IMG/VR virus record: IMGVR_UViG_3300046007_013025
Location: 1 to 22,800 of that record
DNA from: a virus
Length of the DNA stretch: 22,800 nucleotides
Reading direction: 5' to 3' (one strand)
Shown: in pieces, positions 13,384 to 19,512 of the stretch
Layout of the letters: every line of letters begins with the position of its first letter
Numbering within the stretch: position 1 is the stretch's first letter
Position numbers and translations under genes: made by a program
Notes under the pieces: generated by a model
Database searches by the model: none
Seen by the model: only the letters and a program-made list of their open reading frames with translations
What the model was told of the DNA's origin: nothing

Positions 13384-14289
13384 ATGTCTACTGAACAGTT
13401 GGAATTTAACGTAGGAGACGGGGAGCAGCCGGCAACGGTTCAGATCCCTGAGTCCGAGGATGCCGCCCCATCCATCGAGCCCCAAAAGGCCGAGACCGAT
13501 CGTGGGGAACTTGACGAGTACAGCGATAACGTCAAGAAGCGCATCAATAAGCTGACGGCGCGGCTGCGGGAGACGCAGCGTCGTGAGCAAGAAGCGCTGA
13601 ACTACGCCCGTCAGGTCCAGGCCCATGCCCAGGAGATTGAGCAACGGTACGTCAAGACCGATGCCGAGCGTCTGGTAGAGGCCAAGAACCGGGTTGAGAC
13701 CCAGGCCGTGGCGCTCAAGCAGATCATCCGCAAGGCCCGTGAAGAGGGCGATGTGGATACCGAGACCGAAGCGCAGCAGCGCCTAGCCGCGTTGACCATG
13801 GAAAACTCTCAGATCGAGGCGGCCAACGCCCAGCGGGAGGCCTATGTTCAGCAGCAACAGTGGGCGGCCCAGCAGGCGGCCTATCAGGCCCAGCAGCAAC
13901 CGGTCCAACAGCAGCCGCAGCAGATCGACCCCCGGGTCGAGGACTGGGCGGAGAAGAACAAGTGGTATGGCCGGGATACCGTGATGACCCACGCCGCGTG
14001 GGGTATCCACCGTCAGCTCATCCAATCAGAGGGATTTGACCCCAATTCGGATGAGTACTATGATGAACTTGACAAACGTATTCGTCAGGCGTTTCCGCAA
14101 AAATTTGAGGAAACGTCTGGTGGCGCGAACAACAGGAGCCGTAACGTGCAAACGGTCGCCCCTGCATCTCGCTCTAGCGGGATAAACAACACAGCACGCC
14201 GCACTGTCAGATTGACTCCAAGTCAAGTGGCAATTGCAAAAAAGCTGGGCGTTCCTCTCGAGGAATATGCCAAGTACGTGAAGGAGTAA
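13384..14289 (+). CDS. Scaffolding protein (capsid assembly)
   Basis: A 301-residue protein with RBS AAGGAG just before ATG 13384. It has an acidic N-terminus, a long predicted coiled coil (about 45-155) rich in Arg, Gln, Glu and Ala, a Gln-rich linker (about 156-180, AQQQPVQQQPQQ), and a compact C-terminal part (about 180-301) ending in RLTPSQVAIAKKLGVPLEEYAKYVKE, a helix-turn-helix-like basic tail. Acidic, Gln-rich coiled-coil proteins with a small basic C-terminus located just before the capsid gene are typical internal scaffolds that bind the capsid shell through the C-terminus. Assignment is from architecture and position rather than a strict motif. Confidence 0.87.
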   Translation: MSTEQLEFNVGDGEQPATVQIPESEDAAPSIEPQKAETDRGELDEYSDNVKKRINKLTARLRETQRREQEALNYARQVQAHAQEIEQRYVKTDAERLVEAKNRVETQAVALKQIIRKAREEGDVDTETEAQQRLAALTMENSQIEAANAQREAYVQQQQWAAQQAAYQAQQQPVQQQPQQIDPRVEDWAEKNKWYGRDTVMTHAAWGIHRQLIQSEGFDPNSDEYYDELDKRIRQAFPQKFEETSGGANNRSRNVQTVAPASRSSGINNTARRTVRLTPSQVAIAKKLGVPLEEYAKYVKE

Positions 14290-14292
14290 CCC

Positions 14293-14781
14293 ATGTCAGA
14301 CGTCAAAACATCGTCCTTTAATCGCACGACTCGTGAGGCCGAATCTCGCGGGAAAGTAGCGCGACGCAAGCCTTGGGCACCGCCTTCTCGCCTTGACGCG
14401 CCTCCGGCGCCTCTTGGATACAAGCACCGTTGGATTCGGGCATCCGCTGGTGGGGTTGAGGATCGAACGAACATTGCAGGCCGTCTCCGTGAGGGGTACG
14501 AACTGGTTCGCTCGGACGAATACCCTGACTTCGCTGCACCAACTATGGATGACGGCCGACACGCTGGGGTAATCAGCGTGGGGGGACTGCTCCTTGCTCG
14601 TATTCCTGAAGAGAGCGTTGCAGAGCGCACCGCGTATTACGCGTCGAGGGCAAACGACCAAATGCAGGCTGCGGATAACGAGCTCATGAAAAGCAATGCA
14701 CATCACAGCATGGTGATTGAGCGTCCTACCCGCCGGTCTCGCGTTTCATTCGGAGGTTCCAAAAACGGAACCAGTGAATAA
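14293..14781 (+). CDS. Conserved phage protein between scaffold and capsid genes
   Basis: A 162-residue basic protein four bases after the scaffold stop. Recognisable segments are PPSRLDAPPAPLGYKHRWIR (about 37-56) and LREGYELVRSDEYPDF (about 69-84), then VGGLLLARIPEESV. I have seen this combination in many environmental podovirus-like genomes at the same place, always uncharacterised. The basic tail (PTRRSRVSFGG) suggests contact with DNA or acidic scaffold. A minor capsid, assembly or late regulatory role is possible. A 6-bp hairpin lies over its last codons. Confidence 0.83.
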   Translation: MSDVKTSSFNRTTREAESRGKVARRKPWAPPSRLDAPPAPLGYKHRWIRASAGGVEDRTNIAGRLREGYELVRSDEYPDFAAPTMDDGRHAGVISVGGLLLARIPEESVAERTAYYASRANDQMQAADNELMKSNAHHSMVIERPTRRSRVSFGGSKNGTSE

Positions 14782-14796
14782 CTTTTTTAGAGGATT
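14755..14796 (+). other. Hairpin with downstream T run at a gene end
   Basis: GGTTCC (14755-14760) pairs with GGAACC (14767-14772) around AAAAAC. A TTTTTT run follows ten bases later, too far for a standard terminator. It spans the last codons of the preceding gene and lies just before the RBS (AGAGGA) of the decoration-like gene, so it could limit read-through or protect an mRNA end. Confidence 0.3.
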
Positions 14797-14802
14797 AATC
14801 AA

Positions 14803-15381
14803 ATGGCAAATGTAGACAAAGCCTTTGGTTTCCGTCCTCTCGGCAATTTGTCTGCGACTGGATCCCAGAAGCAGTACGGTTACGAGATTGCGGATAACCA
14901 GTCAGGCGCGATTTACCAGGGCGACCTGGTGACGATCGTAAACGGCTATGTCGTTAAGTTCCTCCCGGGCACGCATGCTGCGGCCCTGGGTGTTCTCAAC
15001 GGCGTGTTTTATATCGACCCGACGAGCGGTAAGCCGACCTGGAAGAACTACTACCCGGGCAGCGTCAACATCACTGAAGGCAAGATTGTTGCCGATGTGA
15101 TCGACGATCCGAGTCAGTTGTTCATCGTCCAGGCCGACGAGGACATCGAGCAGGCCGATATCGGCAAGAACGCGGATGTCGTTGGCACGGGCGGTAGCAC
15201 CACCACGGGCGTGTCTTCGATGGAACTGGATTCGTCCACCATCGCCGATACGGCGGCTCTTAACCTCAAGATCGTTGGCCTGTGGAACGTCCCGGGCAAC
15301 GAGCTTGGGAACTTCGCCGTTGTCGTTGTGAAAATCAACGAGCACCTGTACGGCAGCGCCGGCGTCAAGGCCGTAACCTGA
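14803..15381 (+). CDS. Head decoration-like structural protein
   Basis: A 192-residue protein with AGAGGA upstream of ATG 14803. The opening MANVDKAFGFRPLGNLSATG and the Gly/Thr/Val-rich beta pattern with NQSGAIYQGDLVTIVNGYVVKF are typical of proteins encoded directly before the major capsid gene in this phage group. The position and beta-rich composition suggest a capsid surface (decoration or cement) or vertex protein; I know no structure that settles it. No signal or membrane segment is seen. Sixteen bases separate it from the capsid gene, whose AGGGG ribosome site lies in the gap. High expression is expected from clean C-ending codons. Confidence 0.82.
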   Translation: MANVDKAFGFRPLGNLSATGSQKQYGYEIADNQSGAIYQGDLVTIVNGYVVKFLPGTHAAALGVLNGVFYIDPTSGKPTWKNYYPGSVNITEGKIVADVIDDPSQLFIVQADEDIEQADIGKNADVVGTGGSTTTGVSSMELDSSTIADTAALNLKIVGLWNVPGNELGNFAVVVVKINEHLYGSAGVKAVT

Positions 15382-15399
15382 TATATAGGGGCATAAAAA

Positions 15400-16308
15400 A
15401 TGGCAATTTCACGTGCACAATTGGTCAAGGAACTCGAGCCGGGCTTGAATGCTCTGTTCGGCCTTGAGTACAAGAACTACGAGAACGAGCACGCCGAGAT
15501 CTATTCGGTGGAGACCTCCGATCGTGCGTTCGAGGAAGAGGTGATGGAGTCCGGCTTTGCCGAGGCCCCTGTTAAGACGGAAGGCGCTGGCGTTGCATAC
15601 GACCAGGCGCAGGAAGTCTACACCGCTCGCTACACCCACGAGACGATCGCTCTCGCGTTCTCGCTCACCGAAGAAGCCGTGGAGGACAACCTCTACGACC
15701 GTCTCTCGGCGCGTTACACGAAGGCGCTCGCCCGCTCGATGGCGCAGACGAAGCAGATCAAGGCTGCGAACGTGCTTAACAACGCGTTCACGACCTCGGT
15801 CGGCGGCGACGGCAAGCCGCTCTGTGCGGATGATCACCCGACCCTGTCGGGCCCGAACCTCCGTAACGAGCTTGCCACGTCGGCGGACCTCTCTGAGACG
15901 TCGCTTGAGCAGGCACTGATCGACATCGCTGCGTTCACCGATGAGCGTGGCCTGAAGATCGCGGTGCAGGGCCTCAAGCTCATCATCCCGAAGGAACTCA
16001 TGTTTACGTCTGACCGTATCCTCAAGTCGACGCTGCGCGTTGGCACTGCGGATAACGACATCAACGCCGTGAAGAACATGGGCATGGTGCCGCAGGGCTA
16101 CACCGTGAACCACTTCTTGACCGACCCGGACGCTTGGTTTGTGAAGACCGACGCCCCGAACGGCATGAAGATGTTCCAGCGTGTATCCATCAAGACTGGT
16201 TTCGAGGGCGACTTCGATACCGGCAACGTGCGGTACAAGGCTCGCGAGCGCTACAGCTTCGGCTTCAGCGACCCGCGTGGCATCTTCGGATCGCCCGGCG
16301 CTGCCTAA
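15400..16308 (+). CDS. Major capsid protein
   Basis: A 302-residue capsid subunit, probably of the HK97-like fold. RBS AGGGG precedes ATG 15400. Features are the N-terminal helix (LVKELEPGLNALFGLEYK), an extended-loop-like acidic stretch (EEEVMESGFAEAPVKTEGAG), the long spine-helix region (YTKALARSMAQTKQIKAANVLN, about 109-130), CADDHPTLSG (about 142-151), and the C-terminal segment RVSIKTGFEGDFDTGNVRYKARERYSFGFSDPRGIFGS, typical of capsid proteins of this phage group. The gene follows scaffold and decoration genes and ends in a strong terminator, and codon use is strongly biased, all consistent with the most abundant virion protein. I see no protease gene in the window, and the N-terminus shows no obvious cleaved scaffold domain. 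Confidence 0.93.
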   Translation: MAISRAQLVKELEPGLNALFGLEYKNYENEHAEIYSVETSDRAFEEEVMESGFAEAPVKTEGAGVAYDQAQEVYTARYTHETIALAFSLTEEAVEDNLYDRLSARYTKALARSMAQTKQIKAANVLNNAFTTSVGGDGKPLCADDHPTLSGPNLRNELATSADLSETSLEQALIDIAAFTDERGLKIAVQGLKLIIPKELMFTSDRILKSTLRVGTADNDINAVKNMGMVPQGYTVNHFLTDPDAWFVKTDAPNGMKMFQRVSIKTGFEGDFDTGNVRYKARERYSFGFSDPRGIFGSPGAA

Positions 16309-16324
16309 GAGGCAAGCAAGGTGG

Positions 16325-16350
16325 AAGGGGGCCGCAAGGCCCCCTTTCTC
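16325..16350 (+). terminator. Rho-independent terminator after the capsid gene
   Basis: GGGGGCC (16327-16333) and GGCCCCC (16338-16344) form a perfect 7-bp stem closed by a GCAA tetraloop and extended by two A-T pairs, then TTTCTC. It begins 17 bases after the capsid stop and separates the head operon from the next unit. Confidence 0.9.
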
Positions 16351-16380
16351 TATGCACTTCCTTCACGTATAGTCAAGTCT

Positions 16381-16437
16381 CCGGGAAAATCCGGTACGTC
16401 TGACAGCCCCGGCTGACGACATGCAGACAGACGTACC
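16381..16437 (+). promoter_or_regulatory. Nested inverted-repeat leader before the tail module
   Basis: GGTACGTCTG (16393-16402) and CAGACGTACC (16428-16437) are perfect 10-base complements. Inside them CAGC (16404-16407) pairs with GCTG (16412-16415). Just upstream CCGG (16381-16384) can pair with CCGG (16391-16394), which would compete with the outer base pairs of the long stem. The element lies between a terminator and the gene at 16463, so it is in the leader of the next transcript or is its operator. It does not match any riboswitch that I know. Confidence 0.55.
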
Positions 16438-16462
16438 TAACTCGCATGTGAGGTAAATTGAA

Positions 16463-17173
16463 ATGGCTGTTACGCATTTTTCAGGCCCGATTCAGTATTC
16501 GGGTAAGGGCGCCACCGGCGCTTGGGCCGCGGACCTTTCCACGACGATCGACGCTGACGTTGTCACGTTGATGGACGATTTCGTCGGGGTCGCGCTTGAT
16601 TCCACAAACGATTGGACGGTTGTTAAGGACTCGGGAGCCTCCGCTGGGATCGGCGCCGACGTTCTTAACGGCGTTCTTGAGCTGACCTCGGCTGCCACGA
16701 CGGATGACGACGGCGCTTCGGTGCAGGGCAACGAAGTGTTCGCGCTGGCCGCGGACAAGTATGTGTGGTTCCAGACCCGTCTCAAGTGTAATGACGCTGA
16801 TCAGACGGACATCTGTGTGGGTCTTACCGTGAACTTCGCGACGAACCCGGAAGCGATGTTGACGGCTGCTGACCGTATCGTGTTCCAGGTGGACGACGGC
16901 AATGCCTCGATCCTCTGCAAGACGGAAGCGAGCGGCACCGAGACCTCGACGGACTCCCTTGTGGATCTCGTTGACGACACGTACGTCACACTGGGCTTCC
17001 GCGCTTGGGGCACGGGCCAGGTTGAGTTCTTTGTCAACCGCAAGCTGGTGGCGACGCACACGACCAACATCCCGACGACCGATCTGACGGTTGCCGCGAT
17101 GTCGCTTTCGGGCAGCGCTACGGGTACTCGCAAGACGTCGGTGGACTATCTTCTCGTTTCAGCCACCCGCTAA
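16463..17173 (+). CDS. Beta-rich virion protein, possibly lectin-like
   Basis: A 236-residue protein with GAGGTAAATTGAA before ATG 16463. It begins with MAVTHFSGPIQYSGKGATG. From about residue 35 on, the alternation of hydrophobic and polar residues (VTLMDDFVG, then WTVVKDSGASAGIG, FQTRLKCNDADQTDICVGLTV, RIVFQVDDGNASILCKTEA, VTLGFRAWGTGQVEFFVNRKLVATHTT) resembles concanavalin/LamG-type jelly-roll sandwiches. Such proteins in this position are usually head fibres or decoration proteins; carbohydrate binding is inference. It is the first gene after the capsid terminator and the structured leader. Codons are highly biased as in the capsid gene, suggesting high expression. Confidence 0.75.
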   Translation: MAVTHFSGPIQYSGKGATGAWAADLSTTIDADVVTLMDDFVGVALDSTNDWTVVKDSGASAGIGADVLNGVLELTSAATTDDDGASVQGNEVFALAADKYVWFQTRLKCNDADQTDICVGLTVNFATNPEAMLTAADRIVFQVDDGNASILCKTEASGTETSTDSLVDLVDDTYVTLGFRAWGTGQVEFFVNRKLVATHTTNIPTTDLTVAAMSLSGSATGTRKTSVDYLLVSATR

Positions 17174-17185
17174 TAGGAGGCTGTC

Positions 17186-17488
17186 ATGAGCTTTGCAAGT
17201 GACGTCAAGGCCAAAACCGTCATCGCCACTAATGACATGGTCAACGGCCGCACTCGTATCCAGGGGGTGTATTACACCTGTACGGGTACGGCTGCTGCCA
17301 TTACCTTGAAGACGGGAGGCGCAAGCGGTACGGTGGTGATGGAAATCAAGACGCCGGCTGCTGCCGGCGCCTATGACATCATCATCCCGGACGATGGGAT
17401 CCTTGCCACGGACGGCGTGCATGCCACGTTGTCCTCGGCTGAAGTTCTCAGTGTCACGCTGTTGTATGTAGGCGGAGCCCCGGCGTGA
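17186..17488 (+). CDS. Small beta-rich structural protein
   Basis: A 100-residue protein, with a perfect AGGAGG (17175-17180) five bases before ATG 17186. The sequence is Ala/Thr/Gly/Val-rich with beta pattern (GVYYTCTGTAAAITLKTGGASGTVVMEIKTP, then YDIIIPDDGILATDGVHATLS), typical of small virion or head-completion proteins seen beside the preceding gene in related phages. No catalytic motif is seen. Its stop overlaps the GTG start of the next gene (GTGA), so the two are coupled. Structural role is inferred from context and composition. Confidence 0.78.
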   Translation: MSFASDVKAKTVIATNDMVNGRTRIQGVYYTCTGTAAAITLKTGGASGTVVMEIKTPAAAGAYDIIIPDDGILATDGVHATLSSAEVLSVTLLYVGGAPA

Positions 17489-17814
17489 GATCACGGGGTG
17501 GGATGGGCCTAGCTCTTCGTGGCGGCGGAGCCGTCAAGAAGGGCATGGGAATTGCCACTTCGGTTCGGAGTGGCAATTTCCGTCCTACCAAGCAAGGCGC
17601 AGGCATGACCCGCAAGGGCGTTGCTGCCTTTCGTCGCGCTAATCCTGGCAGCAAGTTACAGACGGCAGTTACGGAATCTAACCCCAGTCCTGGACGTGCA
17701 AAGCGACGCAAGTCGTTTTGTGCGCGTTCGGCTGGGCAGATGAAAATGTTTCCAAAAGCTGCTAAGGATCCTAACAGCCGGCTTCGGCAGGCGCGTAGAA
17801 GGTGGAAGTGTTAG
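17485..17814 (+). CDS. Small cationic protein (DUF6321-like C-terminus)
   Basis: A 109-residue very basic protein starting with GTG 17485 overlapping the previous TGA. The N-terminus GGMGLALRGGGAVKKGMG is closely similar to that of the gene at 18237. The middle and end, LQTAVTESNPSPGRAKRRKSFCARSAGQM, follow the pattern LKTAVTE, then KRRKSFCAR, of a family I recall as DUF6321, frequent and uncharacterised in phages. Two Cys (in FCAR and at the terminus) could be structural. DNA contact within the virion is plausible from charge. The coding sequence contains a strong 13-bp inverted repeat at 17547-17581. Confidence 0.78.
   Translation: MRSRGGMGLALRGGGAVKKGMGIATSVRSGNFRPTKQGAGMTRKGVAAFRRANPGSKLQTAVTESNPSPGRAKRRKSFCARSAGQMKMFPKAAKDPNSRLRQARRRWKC
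17547..17581 (+). repeat. 13-bp inverted repeat inside a coding region
   Basis: AATTGCCACT (17550-17559) is the perfect complement of AGTGGCAATT (17569-17578). With one G-U pair the stem extends to 13 bp (17547-17559 with 17569-17581) around a nine-base loop. It lies about 60 bases after the GTG start, where an mRNA hairpin could affect translation. No T run follows. Confidence 0.7.
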
Positions 17815-17817
17815 CTC

Positions 17818-18069
17818 ATGGAGATGATGATCTGGAACATCGTCCTCACCGCGATCGTGATGGGGATGGGATTCATGCTCAAGAGCAAGTTTGACGAGCT
17901 CGATCGGCTTGGAATCCTTTTGAACCGCACACGAGAGGAGGTCGCAAGAGATCATGTCACACGTAGAGAAGTGGATGACCGCATTGAAAAGCTGGTGGTA
18001 CACATGGACCAGCGTTTTAACCGGTTGGAAGCAAAACTGGACGAAATCAGAAACACCAAAGGAGCCTGA
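17818..18069 (+). CDS. Single-pass membrane protein with coiled coil
   Basis: An 83-residue protein with an N-terminal hydrophobic helix (IWNIVLTAIVMGMGFML, about 5-21) followed by a charged helix with heptad pattern (KFDELDRLGILLNRTREEVARDHVTRREVDDRIEKLVVHMDQRFNRLEAKLDEI). The arrangement, FDELDR then ILLNRTREEVA, is common in small proteins of related phages. A short membrane anchor plus coiled coil is compatible with an inner-membrane spanin-like or accessory lysis protein, or a DNA-ejection anchor, but no lysozyme or holin is nearby to support lysis. It starts at ATG 17818, three bases after the previous stop. Confidence 0.75.
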   Translation: MEMMIWNIVLTAIVMGMGFMLKSKFDELDRLGILLNRTREEVARDHVTRREVDDRIEKLVVHMDQRFNRLEAKLDEIRNTKGA

Positions 18070-18070
18070 A

Positions 18071-18235
18071 ATGGCCAGCAAAATGAAGATGGTTGTCAAA
18101 GGTGGCAAGAAGGTTCCGGCCTTCGCTGCCGATGGCGTTGGCAAGATGAAAAAGGGCGGTATGGCTGATAAGAAAGGCCGTGCTATGAAGAAGGGCGGCA
18201 AGGACGCGCGCGGCCGCGCGATGCGAGGGTACTAA
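18071..18235 (+). CDS. Tiny Lys/Gly/Met-rich cationic protein
   Basis: A 54-residue protein starting at ATG 18071 with GGAG at 18061-18064, directly after the preceding stop. An open frame extends back to 17954 but lies inside the membrane-protein gene. The composition is mostly Lys, Gly, Met and Arg, with MKKGGMADKKGRAMKKGGKDARGRAMRGY forming two imperfect KKGG units. It belongs with the other tiny cationic genes in this window. No known family is certain; nucleic-acid binding or charge neutralisation of packaged DNA is a guess from composition. Confidence 0.7.
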   Translation: MASKMKMVVKGGKKVPAFAADGVGKMKKGGMADKKGRAMKKGGKDARGRAMRGY

Positions 18236-18236
18236 C

Positions 18237-18491
18237 ATGGCAGGACGTGGAATGGGCGCAGCCGTCCGTGGCGGCGGCGCCGTGGGCAAAGGCCCGAAAA
18301 ACAAGATGGTTTCCGAACCCAGCATGAAGACCGGCAAGGTTCTTATGATGGCCGAAGGTGGCGACGTCAATCAGCACAAGCGTATGGCTATGGGCATGAT
18401 GGGCGGCGGGATGATGAACCGCGGCTACAAGAAGGGCGGCATGGCCAAGAAGAAGGTCAAGAAGATGCGCTACGGCGGATCTTGCGGCTGA
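18237..18491 (+). CDS. Small Gly/Met/Lys-rich cationic protein
   Basis: An 84-residue protein, ATG 18237 one base after the previous stop, RBS GAGGG upstream. The N-terminus RGMGAAVRGGGAVGKG is a near copy of that of the gene at 17485. It continues with MMAEGGDVNQHK, a Gly/Met run (MAMGMMGGGMMNRGY) and a cationic tail with YKKGGMAKKKVKKMRYGG. The EGGDV segment recalls RFNEGGEV in the 957-residue protein. The function is unknown. The tight chaining of three tiny genes before the head-tail connector suggests virion components made in stoichiometric amounts. Confidence 0.75.
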   Translation: MAGRGMGAAVRGGGAVGKGPKNKMVSEPSMKTGKVLMMAEGGDVNQHKRMAMGMMGGGMMNRGYKKGGMAKKKVKKMRYGGSCG

Positions 18492-18494
18492 TAA

Positions 18495-19160
18495 ATGGCT
18501 ACCTCGGGCACAACCGATTTCAACCTTTCCATCGATGATCTCATCGAGGAAGCGTTTGAGCGTTGCGGCATGCGGCCGACGGCAGGCTATCAGCTTACGT
18601 CGGCCCGCCGTTCGCTCAATCTTGTCTTCTTGGACTGGGCGAACCGTGGGTTGAACCTTTGGACGATTGAGCAGGCGACTTACACCCTGACTCAGGGCAC
18701 CAAGGAGATCACGCTCCCAACGGATACGGTCAATGTGCTCGAGGCAATCATTCGTCAGAACAGCCAGGGCGTGAACTCGGACGTGTACATCGAGCGCATT
18801 AGCCGAGAGGATTACCTCAACGTCCCCGATAAGACCTCGGAAGCGCGACCGGCGCAGTTTTACGTCGAGCGCACCAACTCCCCGAAGGTCTACTTCTATC
18901 CGGCGGCAGATCAAACGTACACGTTTGTCTACTATCGCATCCGTCGGATCCAAGATGCTGGTGTTTATACCAACACGACGGACGTGAATTTCCGGTTCCT
19001 GCCCTGCTTGGTCTCTGGTTTGGCGTTTCAGCTCTCGCTCAAGTACGCGCCTGAGCGCGCGCAGGCGCTGAAGGCCCTCTACGAAGAGGACTTCAATCGC
19101 GCCGCCATGGAGGATCGGGACACTGCCAGCGTGCAGTTCGTGCCCGACATGGGGGTGTAG
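18495..19160 (+). CDS. Head-tail connector / adaptor protein (gp4-like)
   Basis: A 221-residue protein that I associate with the phage adaptor family typified by P22 gp4, the ring that binds beneath the portal and begins tail assembly. Recognition rests on the N-terminal helical core: DDLIEEAFERCGMRP, then LTSARRSLNLVFLDWANRGLNLWTIE (about 35-60), followed by beta segments (ITLPTDTVNVLEAIIRQ, ISREDYLNVPDKTSEARPAQFYVER, KVYFYPAADQTYTFVYYRIRRIQDAG) and a helical C-terminus with LKYAPERAQALKALYEEDFNRA. It starts at ATG 18495 just after the previous TGA, with no strong Shine-Dalgarno, so coupling is likely. The family name is from memory; the connector role is well supported by position. Confidence 0.85.
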   Translation: MATSGTTDFNLSIDDLIEEAFERCGMRPTAGYQLTSARRSLNLVFLDWANRGLNLWTIEQATYTLTQGTKEITLPTDTVNVLEAIIRQNSQGVNSDVYIERISREDYLNVPDKTSEARPAQFYVERTNSPKVYFYPAADQTYTFVYYRIRRIQDAGVYTNTTDVNFRFLPCLVSGLAFQLSLKYAPERAQALKALYEEDFNRAAMEDRDTASVQFVPDMGV

Positions 19161-19161
19161 C

Positions 19162-19512
19162 GTGGCTTACGCCAGTGGCAAATTTTCTTACGGCCTATGC
19201 GACTTTTGCGGCCAACGGTATCCCTACAATGTCCTGCGCAAGCAGTGGCAGGGATACATGGTATGCCCGGACGACTATGAGCCGAAGGAACCGCAACTGG
19301 AGCCGCTTCGTTATCGTGGCGATGCTATTGCGCTGCGTGATCCGCGGCCCGATCGCATTGAGCCGGTCTCTGTGTTCGTCGGTGCGCCTGGGTTCACCGC
19401 GTTCCAGAGCTACGGCAGCGTGCAAAACACGGCCGACATGCGGCCGTATGTGCTCGGACAGGCCTTGGTCACCACCGGATTGGTGGGTAGCGTGACGGTG
19501 ACGACGACATGA
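19162..19512 (+). CDS. Zinc-ribbon-like phage protein with incomplete metal site
   Basis: A 116-residue protein starting at GTG 19162, one base after the preceding stop. The N-terminal part has CDFCGQRYPYNVLRKQW and VCPDDYEPKEPQLEP: Cys13, Cys16 and Cys35 are in place but the fourth position (38) is Asp, where relatives I recall have Cys (CPDCYEP). Zinc may be held by Asp or lost. The middle, ALRDPRPDRIEPVSVFVG, fits the same family. The last residues, VTTGLVGSVTVTTT, match the repeat unit of the protein at 20901. It lies between two connector-type genes and overlaps the next one (ATGA). Function is unknown; connector accessory is likely. Confidence 0.8.
   Translation: MAYASGKFSYGLCDFCGQRYPYNVLRKQWQGYMVCPDDYEPKEPQLEPLRYRGDAIALRDPRPDRIEPVSVFVGAPGFTAFQSYGSVQNTADMRPYVLGQALVTTGLVGSVTVTTT

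Noticed and set aside
15409-16113. 234-codon minus-strand frame opposite the capsid gene
   Set aside because: It is an Arg/Val/Leu-rich shadow produced by strong codon bias of the capsid gene.
17954-18070. Upstream extension of the 54-residue gene's open frame
   Set aside because: It lies inside the membrane-protein gene in another frame. GGAG precedes ATG 18071.
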